DNA from: Papilionanthe hookeriana x Papilionanthe teres
Lineage: Eukaryota; Streptophyta; Magnoliopsida; Asparagales; Orchidaceae
Direction: 5' to 3'
DNA: 64,000 bases
Assembly: GCA_022702705.1 (NCBI GenBank)
Contig: CM040428.1
Span: forward strand, 95,614,805 to 95,678,804
Positions 46,581 through 58,900 of the stretch are shown in pieces. A program made the position numbers and the translations under genes. Under the pieces are notes generated by a model. The model was not told where the DNA came from. It saw nothing but the letters and a program-made list of their open reading frames with translations, and ran no database searches. How positions within the stretch are numbered: position 1 is the stretch's first letter; the number at the start of each line of letters is the position of its first letter.

Positions 46581-47130
46581 TAAAATCTCTTTCTTATCAC
46601 TTCTTTCATAATGGGGTTTAATCTCCTTTGATGATCAGCCCTTGGTTTGTAGTTTTCGTCCATCAAAATTCCATGCATACAAATTGAAGGATTTATTCCT
46701 TTAATATCAGCAATTGTCCATCCAAAGGCCTTATTGTATTTACTTAAAATTTTCAGTAAATACTCTTCTTCTTCTGATGTTAATTTCGAGGAAATTATAA
46801 CATATAAAGTTGAGGAATCACCTAAAAAGGCATATTTTAAATGTTTCAAATGTAATTTCAATTCGAGTTCAAGAGGATTCTTAATTGATGGAAAAAAGAA
46901 TTTTCTTTTTCGGTCATGTCCAAAACTTCAAAACATTCTTGAACAAAATTTGAATCTTCTTCAAAAAATTTGAATCCTCTTTTTCTGTCATGTTCTAATT
47001 TCTCTTCTTACTCGTGCACCAATTCACTCATTTTTTATTTCTCTTCATAAGTTTTTTAAAATGACATTCTCTAAGATATCTTATTACATCCATCCTGAAA
47101 CATTCATCATATTTATCTTTTACAGGGTAT
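46580..47130 (-). pseudogene. pol: Athila-2 pol segment before RT
   Basis: The open frame 46580-46861 has LKYAFLGDSSTLYVIISS, TIADIKGINPSICMHGI and RRLNPIMKEVIRK. This is the conserved Athila stretch leading into the RT fingers, and the counterpart of Athila-1 4728-5198. The acidic upstream part to about 47130 is decayed. The plus-strand frame 46734-46973 is a shadow. Confidence 0.8.
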
Positions 47131-47162
47131 TTCGTTGATTTTGAAATATTAAAATTAATTTT

Positions 47163-47560
47163 TTAATCATTAACATGCATAGTTAATTCCACTTTTTGCA
47201 CATCTATCATTACTCGTCTTGTAGCTAGGAAAGGTCTCCCTAAAATGGTAGGTATCTCTTTATCTTCCACCATATCTAGCACAATGAAATCAATAAGAAA
47301 GATAAATCGATCCACTTTCACCAAAACATATTCTACGACCCCCTTAGGATACATTATAGATCAATATGATGATTGCAAGGTTACAGTTGTAGGAGATATT
47401 TCTCATAATCCCAATCTTTTAAATATAAATAATGGCATAAAGTTAATGCTTGGACCCAAATGACATAAATCTTTCGTAAAAAAAATGTCTCTAATCGCAC
47501 ATGAAATTGTGAAACTTCCAGGATCTTTAAGCTTTTTCAGGAAGTTTTTTCTGAATTATA
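47163..47560 (-). pseudogene. pol: Athila-2 retropepsin-type protease, broken
   Basis: The active site reads LCHLGPSINFMPL near 47450 (usually CDLGASINLMPLS), so the catalytic Asp is His and Ala is Pro. The open frame 47163-47354 carries FIVLDMVED and ILGRPFLATRRVMID. A frameshift lies between them. Confidence 0.82.
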
Positions 47561-48490
47561 GCACTGCACTCCTCACTATGTGCAACTGTCTCATTATCGT
47601 CAAACTTTCTTTTTTGTTAAGAATATCCTTCATAAACTTCACATAGCTTGGCATTTGTTCGAATGTTTTAGCAAAAAGGATATTAATTGTAAGCTTTTTA
47701 AAGATTTCCAGAAATTTTGAAAATTGTTTATCAAACTTTTGTTGACGAAGTCTTTGAGGAAGTGGAGGTGGTAGCGGTTTTTCCAAATCAATCTTAAGTG
47801 GAGTAATTGGTCACTCAAAACCTTCTGGAGCGTCCTCTTTAGGGTTTTCAATTTATTGAACAACCTTTAATTACTCTTTATTCTGGTCTTTTGGTTTTAT
47901 TTATGTATTACTAGGAAGTGTTCTTTGGGATATACTACTTAATAAATTTGTAATTTGTCCCAACTGATTCTTAATATTTCTTATAGCAGCTCCTTGACTT
48001 TGTAACTGATTTCTCATTTGTGACACTACTTCTTCTATAGACAACTTCTTATCCCAAAATTATGGATTATTATTGCAAATTGGAGGATAAGTAGGTTTAT
48101 AATTAATATTACCTTTGTTGTTCCAATTCCCTAATGGGTTTACTTGGTTGTTCCTCCATTGCAGATTCGTAACACCTGAATTATTATTCCAGTAAAGTTA
48201 GGATGGTTTTTCCAATGTTGGTTATAGTAGTTTAAATATGGCTTATTAGTATTATTATTTATAGAATTTAACGTCTCGATTTATCTTTGAGAATCTACCA
48301 TTTTGCCTGATGAACTCTCTTCAATCATTGGAATTGGCTAAGAAATATTCATTCCAAAATTTTCTATCTTCCTTGAAATTGTAGCAACTTAATTTTTTAA
48401 CATTGCAAAAGCTTCAGATTCATGAATATTGGCTACCATTTTAGGTTGTACCCTTTAAGAAGGCCTTTAAACGTTATTTGTAGACATTTC
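47561..48490 (-). pseudogene. gag: Athila-2 C-terminal gag and gag-protease linker
   Basis: The open frame 47556-47786 reads MEKPLPPPLPQRLRQQKFDK, FLEIFKKLTINILFAKTFEQM, the counterpart of the Athila-1 KPPPIFP region leading to protease. Upstream, asparagine-rich text with stops fills 47860-48490, aligned with Athila-1 5834-6628. The open frame 47639-47863 is a wrong frame. Confidence 0.7.
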
Positions 48491-49129
48491 TTCAATTAAA
48501 GCATAAGCTTCATGAAATTGTTTCGACATCAATGAACCACCAGCAGAGGCATCAATAATAGATCTTTCAGATCTTGCTAATTAATTATAAAAAGTTTGAA
48601 TAATTAATTAATTTGGCACAATATGGTGTGGACACTTTCTTAGGAGTTCTTTAAATCTTTTCCAAGCTTCATAAATAGATTCCCCTTCAAACTGACAAAA
48701 ATATGTATATAATTTCTAAACCTCATAGTTTTTAATGGTGGAAAATATTTAGAAAGGATTGTTGTGCTAAATCTCCCCAAGTTTTGATAGATCCATGTGC
48801 TAATGAATTTAGCAATATCTTAGTCTTATCCCTAAGTGAGAATGGAAAAAGCCTAAGTCTAATAACATCATTAGAAACACCATCATATTTAAATGTTGCA
48901 CACAATTTTATAAATTGGCAAGATATAAATTTGGATCTTCAGTTGGTGCTCAACTAAACCAATTTTTTGAAACCATTTAGACAATAATAGTTTTAAGTTC
49001 AAATGAATTAGTAGTTACAACAAGATTTTGAATACTACCATGAACTTCATCGACTGTAGGGTTTGCAAAATCTCTTGAAGGTCTTAATTCATGATGAATT
49101 TTAGCATTTTGATTAAATTGATTTATCAT
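48491..49129 (-). pseudogene. gag: Athila-2 gag, broken
   Basis: From the ATG at 49129: MINQFNQNAKIHHELRP, TVDEVHGSIQNL, NSFELKTIIV, then stops. SLRDKTKI-type, YFPPLKT-type and CPHH-like remnants follow in broken frames to about 48490. It aligns with Athila-1 6640-7226 but is more degraded. Confidence 0.75.
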
Positions 49130-49385
49130 TTCTTGAAAATTCTGAAATTTTTCTGTATTTTAAATTTTTAAAATTTTTATAATAGTTCGTTCTAATTCAG
49201 AATTATAAGGCACAAGTCCTTCAGAACCTGAACTTCACACAACTATTACAACAAACATTAAAATTAAAAATAAAACACGCATAAATAGATAAAGTTTAAA
49301 TAATACTTTCTAAAAATTTAAATTTTGTTTTTCTAAAAGTTCTTTTTTTTTTTCTTTTAAATTCAAATCCAAAGGAAATTCAATT

Positions 49386-49402
49386 CCTAGACAACGGTGC
49401 CA
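49386..49402 (-). promoter_or_regulatory. Primer-binding site of Athila-2 (tRNA-Asp type, degenerate)
   Basis: The plus strand reads cctagacaacggtgcca, 13 of 17 bases equal to the tRNA-Asp 3' end. It is followed by GAAAC and the LTR edge near 49408. A second, weaker primer-like site lies inside the LTR near 49491-49507. Confidence 0.75.
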
Positions 49403-49407
49403 GAAAC

Positions 49408-51295
49408 TTCACCCCAATAAACGAATACAGGTCTACTTTTACTTGTGGTTATAAGATTATAATTATATTTATGATATAAATTTTCTTCTTTACAACAACA
49501 ACAGAAACTTGTTTCGAATGTAATTAAGAATACATCAGTTATATTTAAATTTTGGGATTTTAAGCAAGTATACGTATCATTATCAAGCAATATATGACTT
49601 TCTTATTAAACCCCGAAATATCAATCCACGAGGAAAAGTTTTGGATATTTAAAAGATAAGAAGGTTTTAGATCACAAAATCTATTTAGAAAAAGACACTT
49701 AATTTAATAGTTTTATATGATAAAAAACTTGAAAATGCGATTCATTTTGTTATATTCTTAAATTATGAAATAAAATAAATAATTAACTAGCTATAACAAG
49801 ATTTTTGTAAGATTAAAGAAGTAAAGATGAAAATATCTTTTTCCTTATCATGAATAAGTAAAAGTTCATGAGTTCTATTGTGGAAGTATTCAAAATGTGT
49901 TATGCCAAATAGGAGCAATAATATTATTTACCCTTATTAGAGATGCTATAAAGAACATTGGTTATTCTAAAGTTTGAATAGTTTTGAAGACGGGTTTGGT
50001 AGGGAAGATACTAGCTCTCACTCTAGAGTTTCCTCATCTACCTCCACCTGGGAGCTAACATCACGCATCAAAACCTAATACAATAGATTAAATTAAGTGC
50101 TTTAGTTTGTCACCCTAAAGTTCTTTGATTCTAAACCTATCAATGTATATTTCCTAATTTATTTGCACAAAACTATATGAATTACTTTCTCATTCATACA
50201 ATCTCATGTGATTTCTACCTATTGTTGATTGAGACAATACCTACTAGGATCTTACATGTTCCATAACAAATGTTAACATCTTAATTGGCCAAATTAAGAA
50301 GTAAATTAAGTGCAAGGATTAAATCAGCACAACTTCTTTGAACTTCAAAGATCAATACTTCCATAACTTCCATTCAATACTTAATTACTTTTTATTTTAA
50401 GGAAAGAGATAAAGAAGACTACTCAGAATCCATGGAGAAAACATAACAAAAGTAGTTTTAAAAGTAGGAATCATATAAAAAATAGAAGAAGTCTCAATTA
50501 AAACCAAATGAAGTACACAGTTAAAAACTTATCTCAAGTTCCTCTCCACAAAACTCTTAAAGTTCCTTCGAATCTCTTACTTTCTCTTACAATACTCCTT
50601 AGGACTAGTCGCCCAACCCAAGAGGGTTTAAGTATTTCTAAAAAATGGATTTTTTCTTAGAAATCTTTACTCACCTTCCCTTTCACTAGGAATGAGATCA
50701 GTGTGAAGAAACCCTAAGTAAGAATCCTACAACTTCTTACTATAACTACTCTCTAAACTCTGTAAAAACTAACTCTAAAACTCTTCCTACAACCGCACTT
50801 TTACTTCCTCTTTAAGTCCATTCTTTTATACTTTCTTGAATGACGCCTTGGTGTCTCTTCAAAATGTATCCATATTTAATGAATCTACCCAAGAGATGCA
50901 TCCTTTCTAGTGAAATTTGAATGTCTTTTGGCACCCTTGATCAAATATCCAGATTTGTACCAAATAGTGCCTCAAACACCTCTTAAAGATTTGCCAAAAT
51001 TCCTTGAAATTGAAAAGTAGCTACCCTACATTTAAGCACGGTGCCTCTGATGCTTAGGCACGACCTTCTCTATCTGTCGGCGCTTAGGCACCAGATTTGG
51101 GCGCTTAGGCGCCTCATTTCATTTTAACACCTTCATTTTTGCTCCAAATTTGGTCCTATTTCACTCCTTCTGACATATTTTGTTCACTTAATTCTACCTG
51201 AAAGAAAAACACACAAATACCTTCCATTAAAGTGTAATATCGTAAAAAATAAGTATAAAATGTGTATAAAAATATTATATATTTTAGGTATATCA
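49408..51295 (-). repeat. Athila-2 5' LTR (family 2), about 1.89 kb
   Basis: Ends GTATATCA at 51295 and matches the 3' LTR throughout. It has a GC dyad cluster at 51030-51113, the conserved box at about 51220-51245 and a TATA-like site at 50823-50830. The first ~100 bp include a primer-site relic followed by a second LTR-like start (CTTGTTTCGAATGTAA). Confidence 0.83.
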
Positions 51296-51960
51296 GCGTA
51301 CTTTAAGTGATTTATTTTAAGATTAAATTTCCATAATCATTCAAATACGATTGTCAAATTATATAATTAGTTTTACTTTACTTTATTCTTAATGACCAAA
51401 TCGTTCACGTAGCTTTCCACTTGGTTGTGAATGAGGTCATCGAAGATCCTAGTTATTTCTCTTTGGTAAGTTGCTCCAGCATTCTTCAATCCAAATGACA
51501 TCATGGTATAGCACTAGATTCCAATAAGAGTTATAAATGTTGTAAGTGTTGCATCTTCTGGAGCCATCTTGATTTGATTGTAGCCTGATGATCCATCCAT
51601 GAAGGAGAAGATCTCTAACGACGTGATGTCCACCTTCAATTTCGGTATTGGTAATGGAAATTCATCATTTGGACAAGCTTTATATAAGTCCTTGAAGTCG
51701 ACACACACTCGTACCTGTCCATTCTTCTTTCTTAATGGTACGTTGTTAGCTAACCACGTAGGGTATTACTCTTCTTGCATAACGTTAGCATCAATTAACT
51801 TTTTTTACCTCGGCTGTGACTTGTTGTTCTATATGAAGGATCATTCTTCTGGGTACTTATTTTACTGAGGTTATATTCTGATCCACTCCAAGTCAGTGAA
51901 CTGAAACTTCTGGTGACAACCTAAGAAATTCATCGTAGCTCTAAGCGAAGCAGACTTTGA
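51296..51960 (-). pseudogene. pol: Tat-C reverse transcriptase fragment, catalytic motif lost
   Basis: The open frame 51514-51708 reads MCVDFKDLYKACPNDEFPLP and SFMDGSSGYNQIKMAPED, with the first catalytic Asp. Beyond it, on the same strand, SFGLKNAGATYQREITRIF and ESYVNDLVIKNKV near 51390-51500 show the YVDD box as YVND. The sequence stops at the Athila-2 LTR edge. Tat-A has no RT, so this is the only Tat RT in the window. Confidence 0.85.
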
Positions 51961-52027
51961 ATTATGAAAATAATTTGATTAAATCCATAGATTCCTCTTT
52001 TCTGAGTAGAGAAATTAAAAAAGTTGT

Positions 52028-52620
52028 TTAGGGCTGCTCCTCGGTCCTGAGGTTGATTTCCTTTAATTCATTGACTGTTGGCTTGATTTTTTCTTCAAAT
52101 TCTAGGGGTACATCGTCTATCAACTGATCTTCATAACAGTCTTTGACATCGAAGCATTGTTCTACCAACTTGCCATTAACAACCATGCAAAATCCTGAGT
52201 CATCGACCGGTCCTATCATACTAAATCCATGACCTTCGTTCGATTTGAGATTTCATCCTTTAGTATTCCAAAATTTTGTAAAAAGTTTGAGCTTATTATT
52301 TGATAACTTTTTTGGCATATAACCCAGTTGAATTAAATTTTGTATGCACGGAGAAAAGTAACAAAATGGTAATTCAATGAATTCATTGGAATCATCCTCT
52401 TCAATATTTATACAAGTTTCATAAGTAGAAGGAGAAGCACGATAAAACTTGATTGGTTTGAAATAAGCATTACATACTTCCTTGACCTTCGTACTCTCAA
52501 TCTTTTAAGGATGGATCATATTTAGGGTCTTGACGTGCACGTAATGGTTAATCCGATCGTACATCGACTCATATCCACCATTTTCTATATCTTCTAAGGA
52601 GATTTTGAGCAGTGGTTACA
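52028..52620 (-). pseudogene. pol: Tat-C linker between protease and RT
   Basis: The open frame 52028-52219 reads MIGPVDDSGFCMVVNGKLVE and FEEKIKPTVNELKEINL. The more upstream part aligns with Tat-A 9502-9942 but is full of stops. Confidence 0.7.
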
Positions 52621-52810
52621 AATGGTTTACAACTATTGTATCTCCATTAGACTTTTATTCATGAGAGCTTCCATCTATGTTGATGCTGATCGTTGGATTT
52701 GTTTGGTCAATAATCTAATTAATTCTTCCTCGCTCGCGTCCCTAACCTCTATCTCAAATGCGTGGGCTAAACGAATCTCCAGCAACTTGCTGTAAAAGAG
52801 TGGTGGGGCA

Positions 52811-53524
52811 TCATTGAAATGGAGCTGAATGGTCTAGATCTTGTGGTAGTTGTGATTCTTTAATCTTATTTGGGACACCTTCTCTAGAAAATATGGTCTT
52901 CTTTGAGGGAGTATAGTAGGCGGCGTTATCGTGAATGCGCACTTCATGTATTGAGAATGGTTGTAAGTCTCCCTTGATGTAGGGTTCTTGTCCATCCATA
53001 GAATACTTAACACATTAATGTAGTGACGACGAGACCATATTATACTTATGAAGCCACGATCGTCCAAGTAGCGTGTTGAACAAAGTTTTTGCTGTCGATG
53101 ACATAAAAATTTGCTACTGTTACTAGATCTCCAACTTTCATTGACAGTGTAACTGATCCAAGCTCTCTTTTACCTTTTGATTGAATCCTCTTAGCATCAT
53201 TCCATTTGAAGTGAGCTCTTGTGCGTTGATGTCCAAGTATGTCAACATCTGTAGACACATTATATTGAGTGATGCCCACAGATCTACGAAATCTTTGGAA
53301 AGTGCAAATTTGCCTATGTTGATGGAAATGTAGAGCAGTCGATTGTGGTCGGTAGTACCAAGTAGCAAGTCTTCATCGGTGAAGGTCACCTGAAACTTTT
53401 CCTTCAAAGTACAAACTACATCCGAGGATGTGCTAGCCAACTGCGTTATGCAAATATCTGGATCAAGTAGAGCCTTGACTAGATTTTCTCTCATCTCCTT
53501 TGACAGGATTAAAGTGTCGTACAT
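52811..53524 (-). pseudogene. pol: Tat-C retropepsin-type protease, broken
   Basis: Aligned with Tat-A 10145-10735. 53138-53524 contains DLLLGTTDHNRLLYISINIG and KDFVDLWASLNIMCLQML; the catalytic Asp is kept but the Gly of D-x-G is Trp. Frames 53046-53279, 52834-53067 and 52811-52999 are successive pieces separated by frameshifts. Confidence 0.8.
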
Positions 53525-53581
53525 GCTTAGTTTAGCTGGAAAATACCTGAGATGAGATAGTACATTGTAATATCCTTTATT

Positions 53582-54254
53582 TTAACCTCTAATTTCTTCT
53601 TGAATATTTGTGTCTTCTATCAGCGGAGGCGGTTCTTCTCGAATAACTACTTGCTTTCCCTTTTCCATTGAAGCTATTCTCAGGGGTATACCTTTCCACT
53701 CCTTAAATTCACTTCTGTTAACTCTTCTTCTTTTACTATAGTAGCTAACTCTTGTGGTGTTGATTCTGAATCCGAACAGTCCAGGTCGATAGCGATCGGT
53801 GTTCCTTTGCACTTGAGAACTGGCACCTCACTTTCTAAGCTATCGTAGTCACCGTTGTCGATATCTACTTTGCCTTTGTCAAAATTTTTGTCATAGTTTA
53901 GAATGATTTTAGGATCATTTTGGGAATCAAAATCAAAGTTAGATTGGTTGTGGCCAGTTACATCATTACTAGAGATAGTAAAATCGTAGCAGAAATCACC
54001 ACTCTTTAAATTATAACACCCCAGAGGGGTGTAGAGGAGATTATACAAAGTGAGCGGTTCTAGGGTTTTCTCCCCAAATTTGAAACAACCAATCTAGCGG
54101 AGGAAACCCCTATCCTATCCTTAGCTCTATAAACTTTCATCTTGTTTGTGATCTCCTTCTTCTTTATCTTTTGTTGCAGTAGATTCTCTAGCATAATCTT
54201 CATCATTGGATTGGTAGGTAGTAGACTTTGGGCAGCAGCTTGCTCTAAATCCAT
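53582..54254 (-). pseudogene. Tat-C gag-protease linker
   Basis: Pieces 53680-54048 (SNDVTGHNQSNFDFDSQNDP, LTEVNLRSGKVYP) and 54060-54254 (TNKMKVYRAKDRIGV) align with Tat-A 10946-11460. Confidence 0.7.
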
Positions 54255-54299
54255 CTGTATCTAATCCAATATCTTCTTGGAGGATTTCATTCAGACTGT

Positions 54300-55946
54300 A
54301 CTCAATCCACCTTTGAATGCATTTTGATCTATTAAGGAGATTGTCTTAGCCAAAATCATATTTATAGAACATCTTATAAGTTTCCTTAAATATTCTTTCG
54401 GTATTGTTATATTTCCATCATTATAGTTTTTCTCGAGCCAATCCTTGAAAACGAAACATCCTTCTATAATGTGTCTAGTAGCCTATGGTAGGGTTAGTAG
54501 TTAAGCTAATCTTTTAGGTTAAATTCCTCCAATTTATTGGGTTCAGGCAATTTGAACTCTGGCTTCTTTTGTAAATTTCAAAACATCTTCGCTACGGCAT
54601 CGTCCTTGATGGACTACACCATGTTCAACCGCTCTGAGATCGTCAAACCCTATCTCTCATATGCCCTGTATGGCTTTTGCTGGAAAGACTGCTAACAAGA
54701 CTGACTGTGCTGCAGAGTGTCATGTTGTGGAGGGGGCTGGCCAAATGATGGTGGCTGCTGCTCCGGCTGAATCCTCGTTGGCTGGTCGACTGTTGCCACT
54801 ATGCCGGACTTCTTTTCATATGCTATATTTGTTGTGAGCTTTTCTATCTTTTATGAAGGCTCCATAAGTTTGAATTTTTCCTATAATCTGCTGGTCTTAC
54901 TGAGTAACTTCCTAAAGAATTTAATAGTGAGAATCTTGAGCATGAAAGCTACTGGACCGTGGATACTCTTGAGTAGTATCTCGATTATGTGCTGCTCCTG
55001 TAGCTGAGGCTCGAACCTCATGCTAAGGTTCATTCATCTTAAAATGTAATCCACCAAGGTCTCATTAGACTTCTGCCATTCTACTATGAGATCTCTTTTG
55101 GCGACATGGTGCTGCACTCCGAAAAATCTCTTCACAAACATACTTTCCAATTATGCAAAAGTCTTAACTGATCCATTGGGCAACTCTGCATATGAATCAA
55201 ATGCGATCCCTGAAAGGCCACTGATGAACTGTTAGAAAAATAAAGCTTTATTCTCTCCTGTATTTCAATAGCTCGCTCTGAAATGGGTGATGTGCTATCA
55301 AGGATTTTCGGTCCCGTCGAAAGTATAGAAATTTTGGGCCACAAAATCTTTGAGGTAACGTATGACATCGAACTTATCAGGCTAAGGTCAACACCTTGAA
55401 ATTGACGCACCTCATTTAGATAGGGCTAAGGCCTCCCCGTACTTGCTGCTCGATCATTTGCTTGATGTCCTTTTCCGGTATCACATTCTAAACTGGATCT
55501 TTATTTAGCAGTTCATCCTCCTTAGCGGAAGCGACCTCTCTTCTTTCATTTGTAATATGGATGATCTTGGGCTAATTCACCTCCAGAGATGCCACTAACC
55601 GTGACTGCGTATTTACTTGTATTGTAGCCATGGCGGTCATCGCAGTGGTCATTTCTTTCGTTCTCCTCTCCATCTAAATTTTCTGTTCATCTCTCATCAA
55701 AATGGCCCTCTAGAACTCTTCTGCAGAATTCTCCTCATACAGCGGAGCATTTCGCATAGATGATGTAGCCCTGGTTTCAGCAACGTTGATCTTAATGAAT
55801 TCTTCCTCCATGTAATCTAAAATGTAGTAATTCTCGTTGTCAATGTCTAGTCCTCATTCTCTTGCCAACTCTAAAATCTCACCTCAAAGTTTCTAGACTT
55901 TATCATCGACAACTTTCTCTTTTGTCCATTTAAATCTATAGGTTTT
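54300..55946 (-). pseudogene. gag: Tat-C gag, broken
   Basis: Aligned with Tat-A 11470-13255: zinc-knuckle-like text near 54480-54560, capsid text near 54880-55300 (FISGLSGIAFDS-like), and the N-terminal acidic part near 55650-55900 in many frames. The open frames 54801-55007 and 55132-55410 are wrong-strand or wrong-frame shadows. Homology with Tat-A stops at 55946, where LTR sequence begins. Confidence 0.75.
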
Positions 55947-58900
55947 TGTCGGCATATTTTTAGGTTGTGTTGTATTTTAGAAAAAGGGGTCGCCTACAGA
56001 AATTATCGGCAAATTTTAAATTTTAAATTTAATTTAAATATAGATATATTTTGGAAAGTAGCATTTGATTTTGAAAATAACTTTAAGTTTAAAAATTTTA
56101 AGATATGAAATCAAACCGATCTCACATCTCAAATAGTTTATATAAACGAGCACCGCATCACAAACCGTGTATCTATCCCAAAGAATAGACACGCTGCTTG
56201 ATGATGAGGCTCGATTAAATAAACTAGAAGATTTGTGACATCCGTTTGGTCTGCGAACTAATTTTATAAGCCTACAAGTTCCCCTGCTTAATATAAATGA
56301 ATTAAGTAGGGTTTATATTACCTGTGTTCTTAAAGTTCCCTATAAGGGCAAGCCCCTATAGTTAATTACATCTTAAGTGACGGGAATCACTTAAGAAAAC
56401 TCTCGATAATGATCAGTGGTTTTGCTCTCAAGAATTTCAAAGTTTAAGGTTTCAAATTAATTGGATTTTGGAAATTTTAAAAGGGATTAGCTCAAATTTG
56501 GAACAGTTTATTTTAAGAGTCCAAAGGAAGAGAAGTAGGAGAAGCTGAGGATCCAAGAAGAATCTTGACAACTTCCCTAACTATCCTATTGTTTGGCTTC
56601 AATTTGGGAGTTTATTTAATGTTTCAATCTTGCCAATTTTAATTAATTAGGACTTATATTTGTATGACATAATCATACAAATAGCCTCGAAGATGTGAGG
56701 GTTTATGTCATACCGAACAACTACCTCGGAGTCCTAAGGCCGGTTAGGGCTTAATTTGCATAATATGATTATGCAAATGCATAACAAAAAGTTGAGGATT
56801 TATGTTGCACTAGGCAAACTACCTCGAAATCCTATGGCTTGGTTATTTAATTCTAAGAATGGTTTTGCTAATGACGATGGCCGTGCTGCCCACCGTGCTC
56901 CGAGCTCCTTGTTGTTGGAGAGGTTTAGTTTTAGAAGGTGAAAATCAGCAGATGAGAGAAGTGTTTTGGTTTAGAAGAGTTTTAAAGTTCAAATGTCTTT
57001 AATGTTTTATTAGGGAAATCTTAAAGTTGATTATAACAACACCGGTTAAGGACCCACGGTTCCATCATTCCGGCACCGTTATTTTTATCGGATTCACTTA
57101 GTCCAGATGAATTTGCAAAACTCAACTGAATGAGCTCTACAATTTCATTTAGACCGTGGGAAATCCCGTTAGCAACACGTAGGTTACATCATCCGAGGTA
57201 TTCCTGATCATCCAACGAGTTGTTTTAATTTAATTGCAATTGTAGTTTTGTTGTTCTATTTGTGATTAAATTTTGAGTTGTTTTATCTTTTGAATGTTGT
57301 GGCGGTGAATTTTATCTTGTTGTGACTTTTAATTTAGTTTTGGTTTCAGTTTTGTTGCTATCCTAAAAGTTTCAGTTTTCATGTAAAAATCTTGTTTAGC
57401 ATGCAAGAAGAGTAAAGTGTAGCTCATATAAATAAATTGCAATAAAGCAAATTGCAATAAAATAAAAGCGTACCTGGAGAGTCTTCTCCTCGTTCCAAGC
57501 TGCACTTAAAACACATGTTAAGGCATTTAAATATTTATAACAAGTACATAGGTAAAGCTAAGGTAAGGTTCTGGTTGTCTACCAACTTCCGAGTCCTATT
57601 GCTAGTCATCTCCTATGATGTCTAGGTTCTTGTATTTTGTTAAGGATGATTTTCTTCATCAAAGAACAATTAAATTCAATTGTTCTTCTAAAACATCCCA
57701 TCATATTGAGGAAGTGTTTAGGACGAGTCCTAAACATCTTTTCAATATTTTCGGGATTATTTTTGAGTCCAAATGAGTTTTATTGCACAGGTGAATTAAT
57801 CATCCCAAAATTTAGTTTAGTTTGTTTCTTCCTCAGTAAATTTGGATGTTTGATTATCCTATAAGTAAAGTGACATTTCACTCGGTGCTTTACTTAAGAG
57901 TTATAATAATGAAAACCTTTAGGGGGAAAATTAGTTTGTTAAAGAATTTAATGATTTAAAATTGGAATTGGTGATTTAAAGTGATTTAATTTAGTTATTA
58001 AATTTTAATAATTTTAAGTTTGGAATAGTGTTCAAATTGTTTTATTCTTAAATGTTTTAAATCATTTGAATTGAAAGAGGAGTTTAACAAATTTTTAATT
58101 TAGACTTTAAAGATTTAATTACGATATTCTAGATTAACTTTTAATTGGCTTGATTTTTTTTAATTAAGAATCATTTTTTTTTGAAATTGATTTTGATGCT
58201 TCAAGTTTGCTTTAAATTTGCTTTCAAGTGATTTTTGAAATTAATTTTTTTTTATTCAATTTAATTATCAAGTTATTTAATGTTTTAAGTTTTAATTTAA
58301 TTAAGGTTCACTTTCCTTTTAATTATTTAATTATTAATTTCAATTATCACTTTAAATTTAATGAAAAGTTAAATATTATTAAAGTGATTCATTTAGGGAT
58401 TTTAGTTTAAGTTATTATAGTCTCTCTAAATTATATCCCCATTTTAATAATCCAAATTTTAACTTAATCTTCCAAAATTCAAATTGTTTAATTAATTAAA
58501 TTTTACTTTAAATATTTTCAAGATGATTAATGGGTTTCTACCTCTTAATTCTCTAGGTTTCAATCTTCTAATGAAAATTTTAAAATCAGATATTTCACCC
58601 CCCATTTTGATTAGACCTAAATGTTAATTAGGGTTAAAATCCTTTAATTACCTTTATGCCCCTTTAGGCTTATTTATTTCATAACTCATCAAATTAAACT
58701 CAAATGAACTTGAAATTTTTATGTCACTTCACTCATATGTCAATTAAGACATTAGAGGAGAATATGTGATTTTTCTGAATTTAATTTAATTTATATAATT
58801 ATTTTTGTAAAAAATAAGGGTTTTAAATGAAAATTCAACAACATGATCAAGTTAAGGTTTTTGTCTTTAGGAAAATTATGGGGTGTTCCTACTGACTAGA

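Larger units (their letters stand above)
37975..51295 (-). mobile_element. Athila-2: structurally complete Athila retrotransposon, about 13.3 kb
   Basis: Both LTRs (about 37975-39846 and 49408-51295), polypurine tract, primer site and all coding domains are present in Athila order on the minus strand, plus extra 3' coding relics. Every domain is interrupted. It sits between a partial Tat LTR on the left and Tat RT on the right; no clear matching target duplication was found (right flank GCGTA). Confidence 0.88.
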
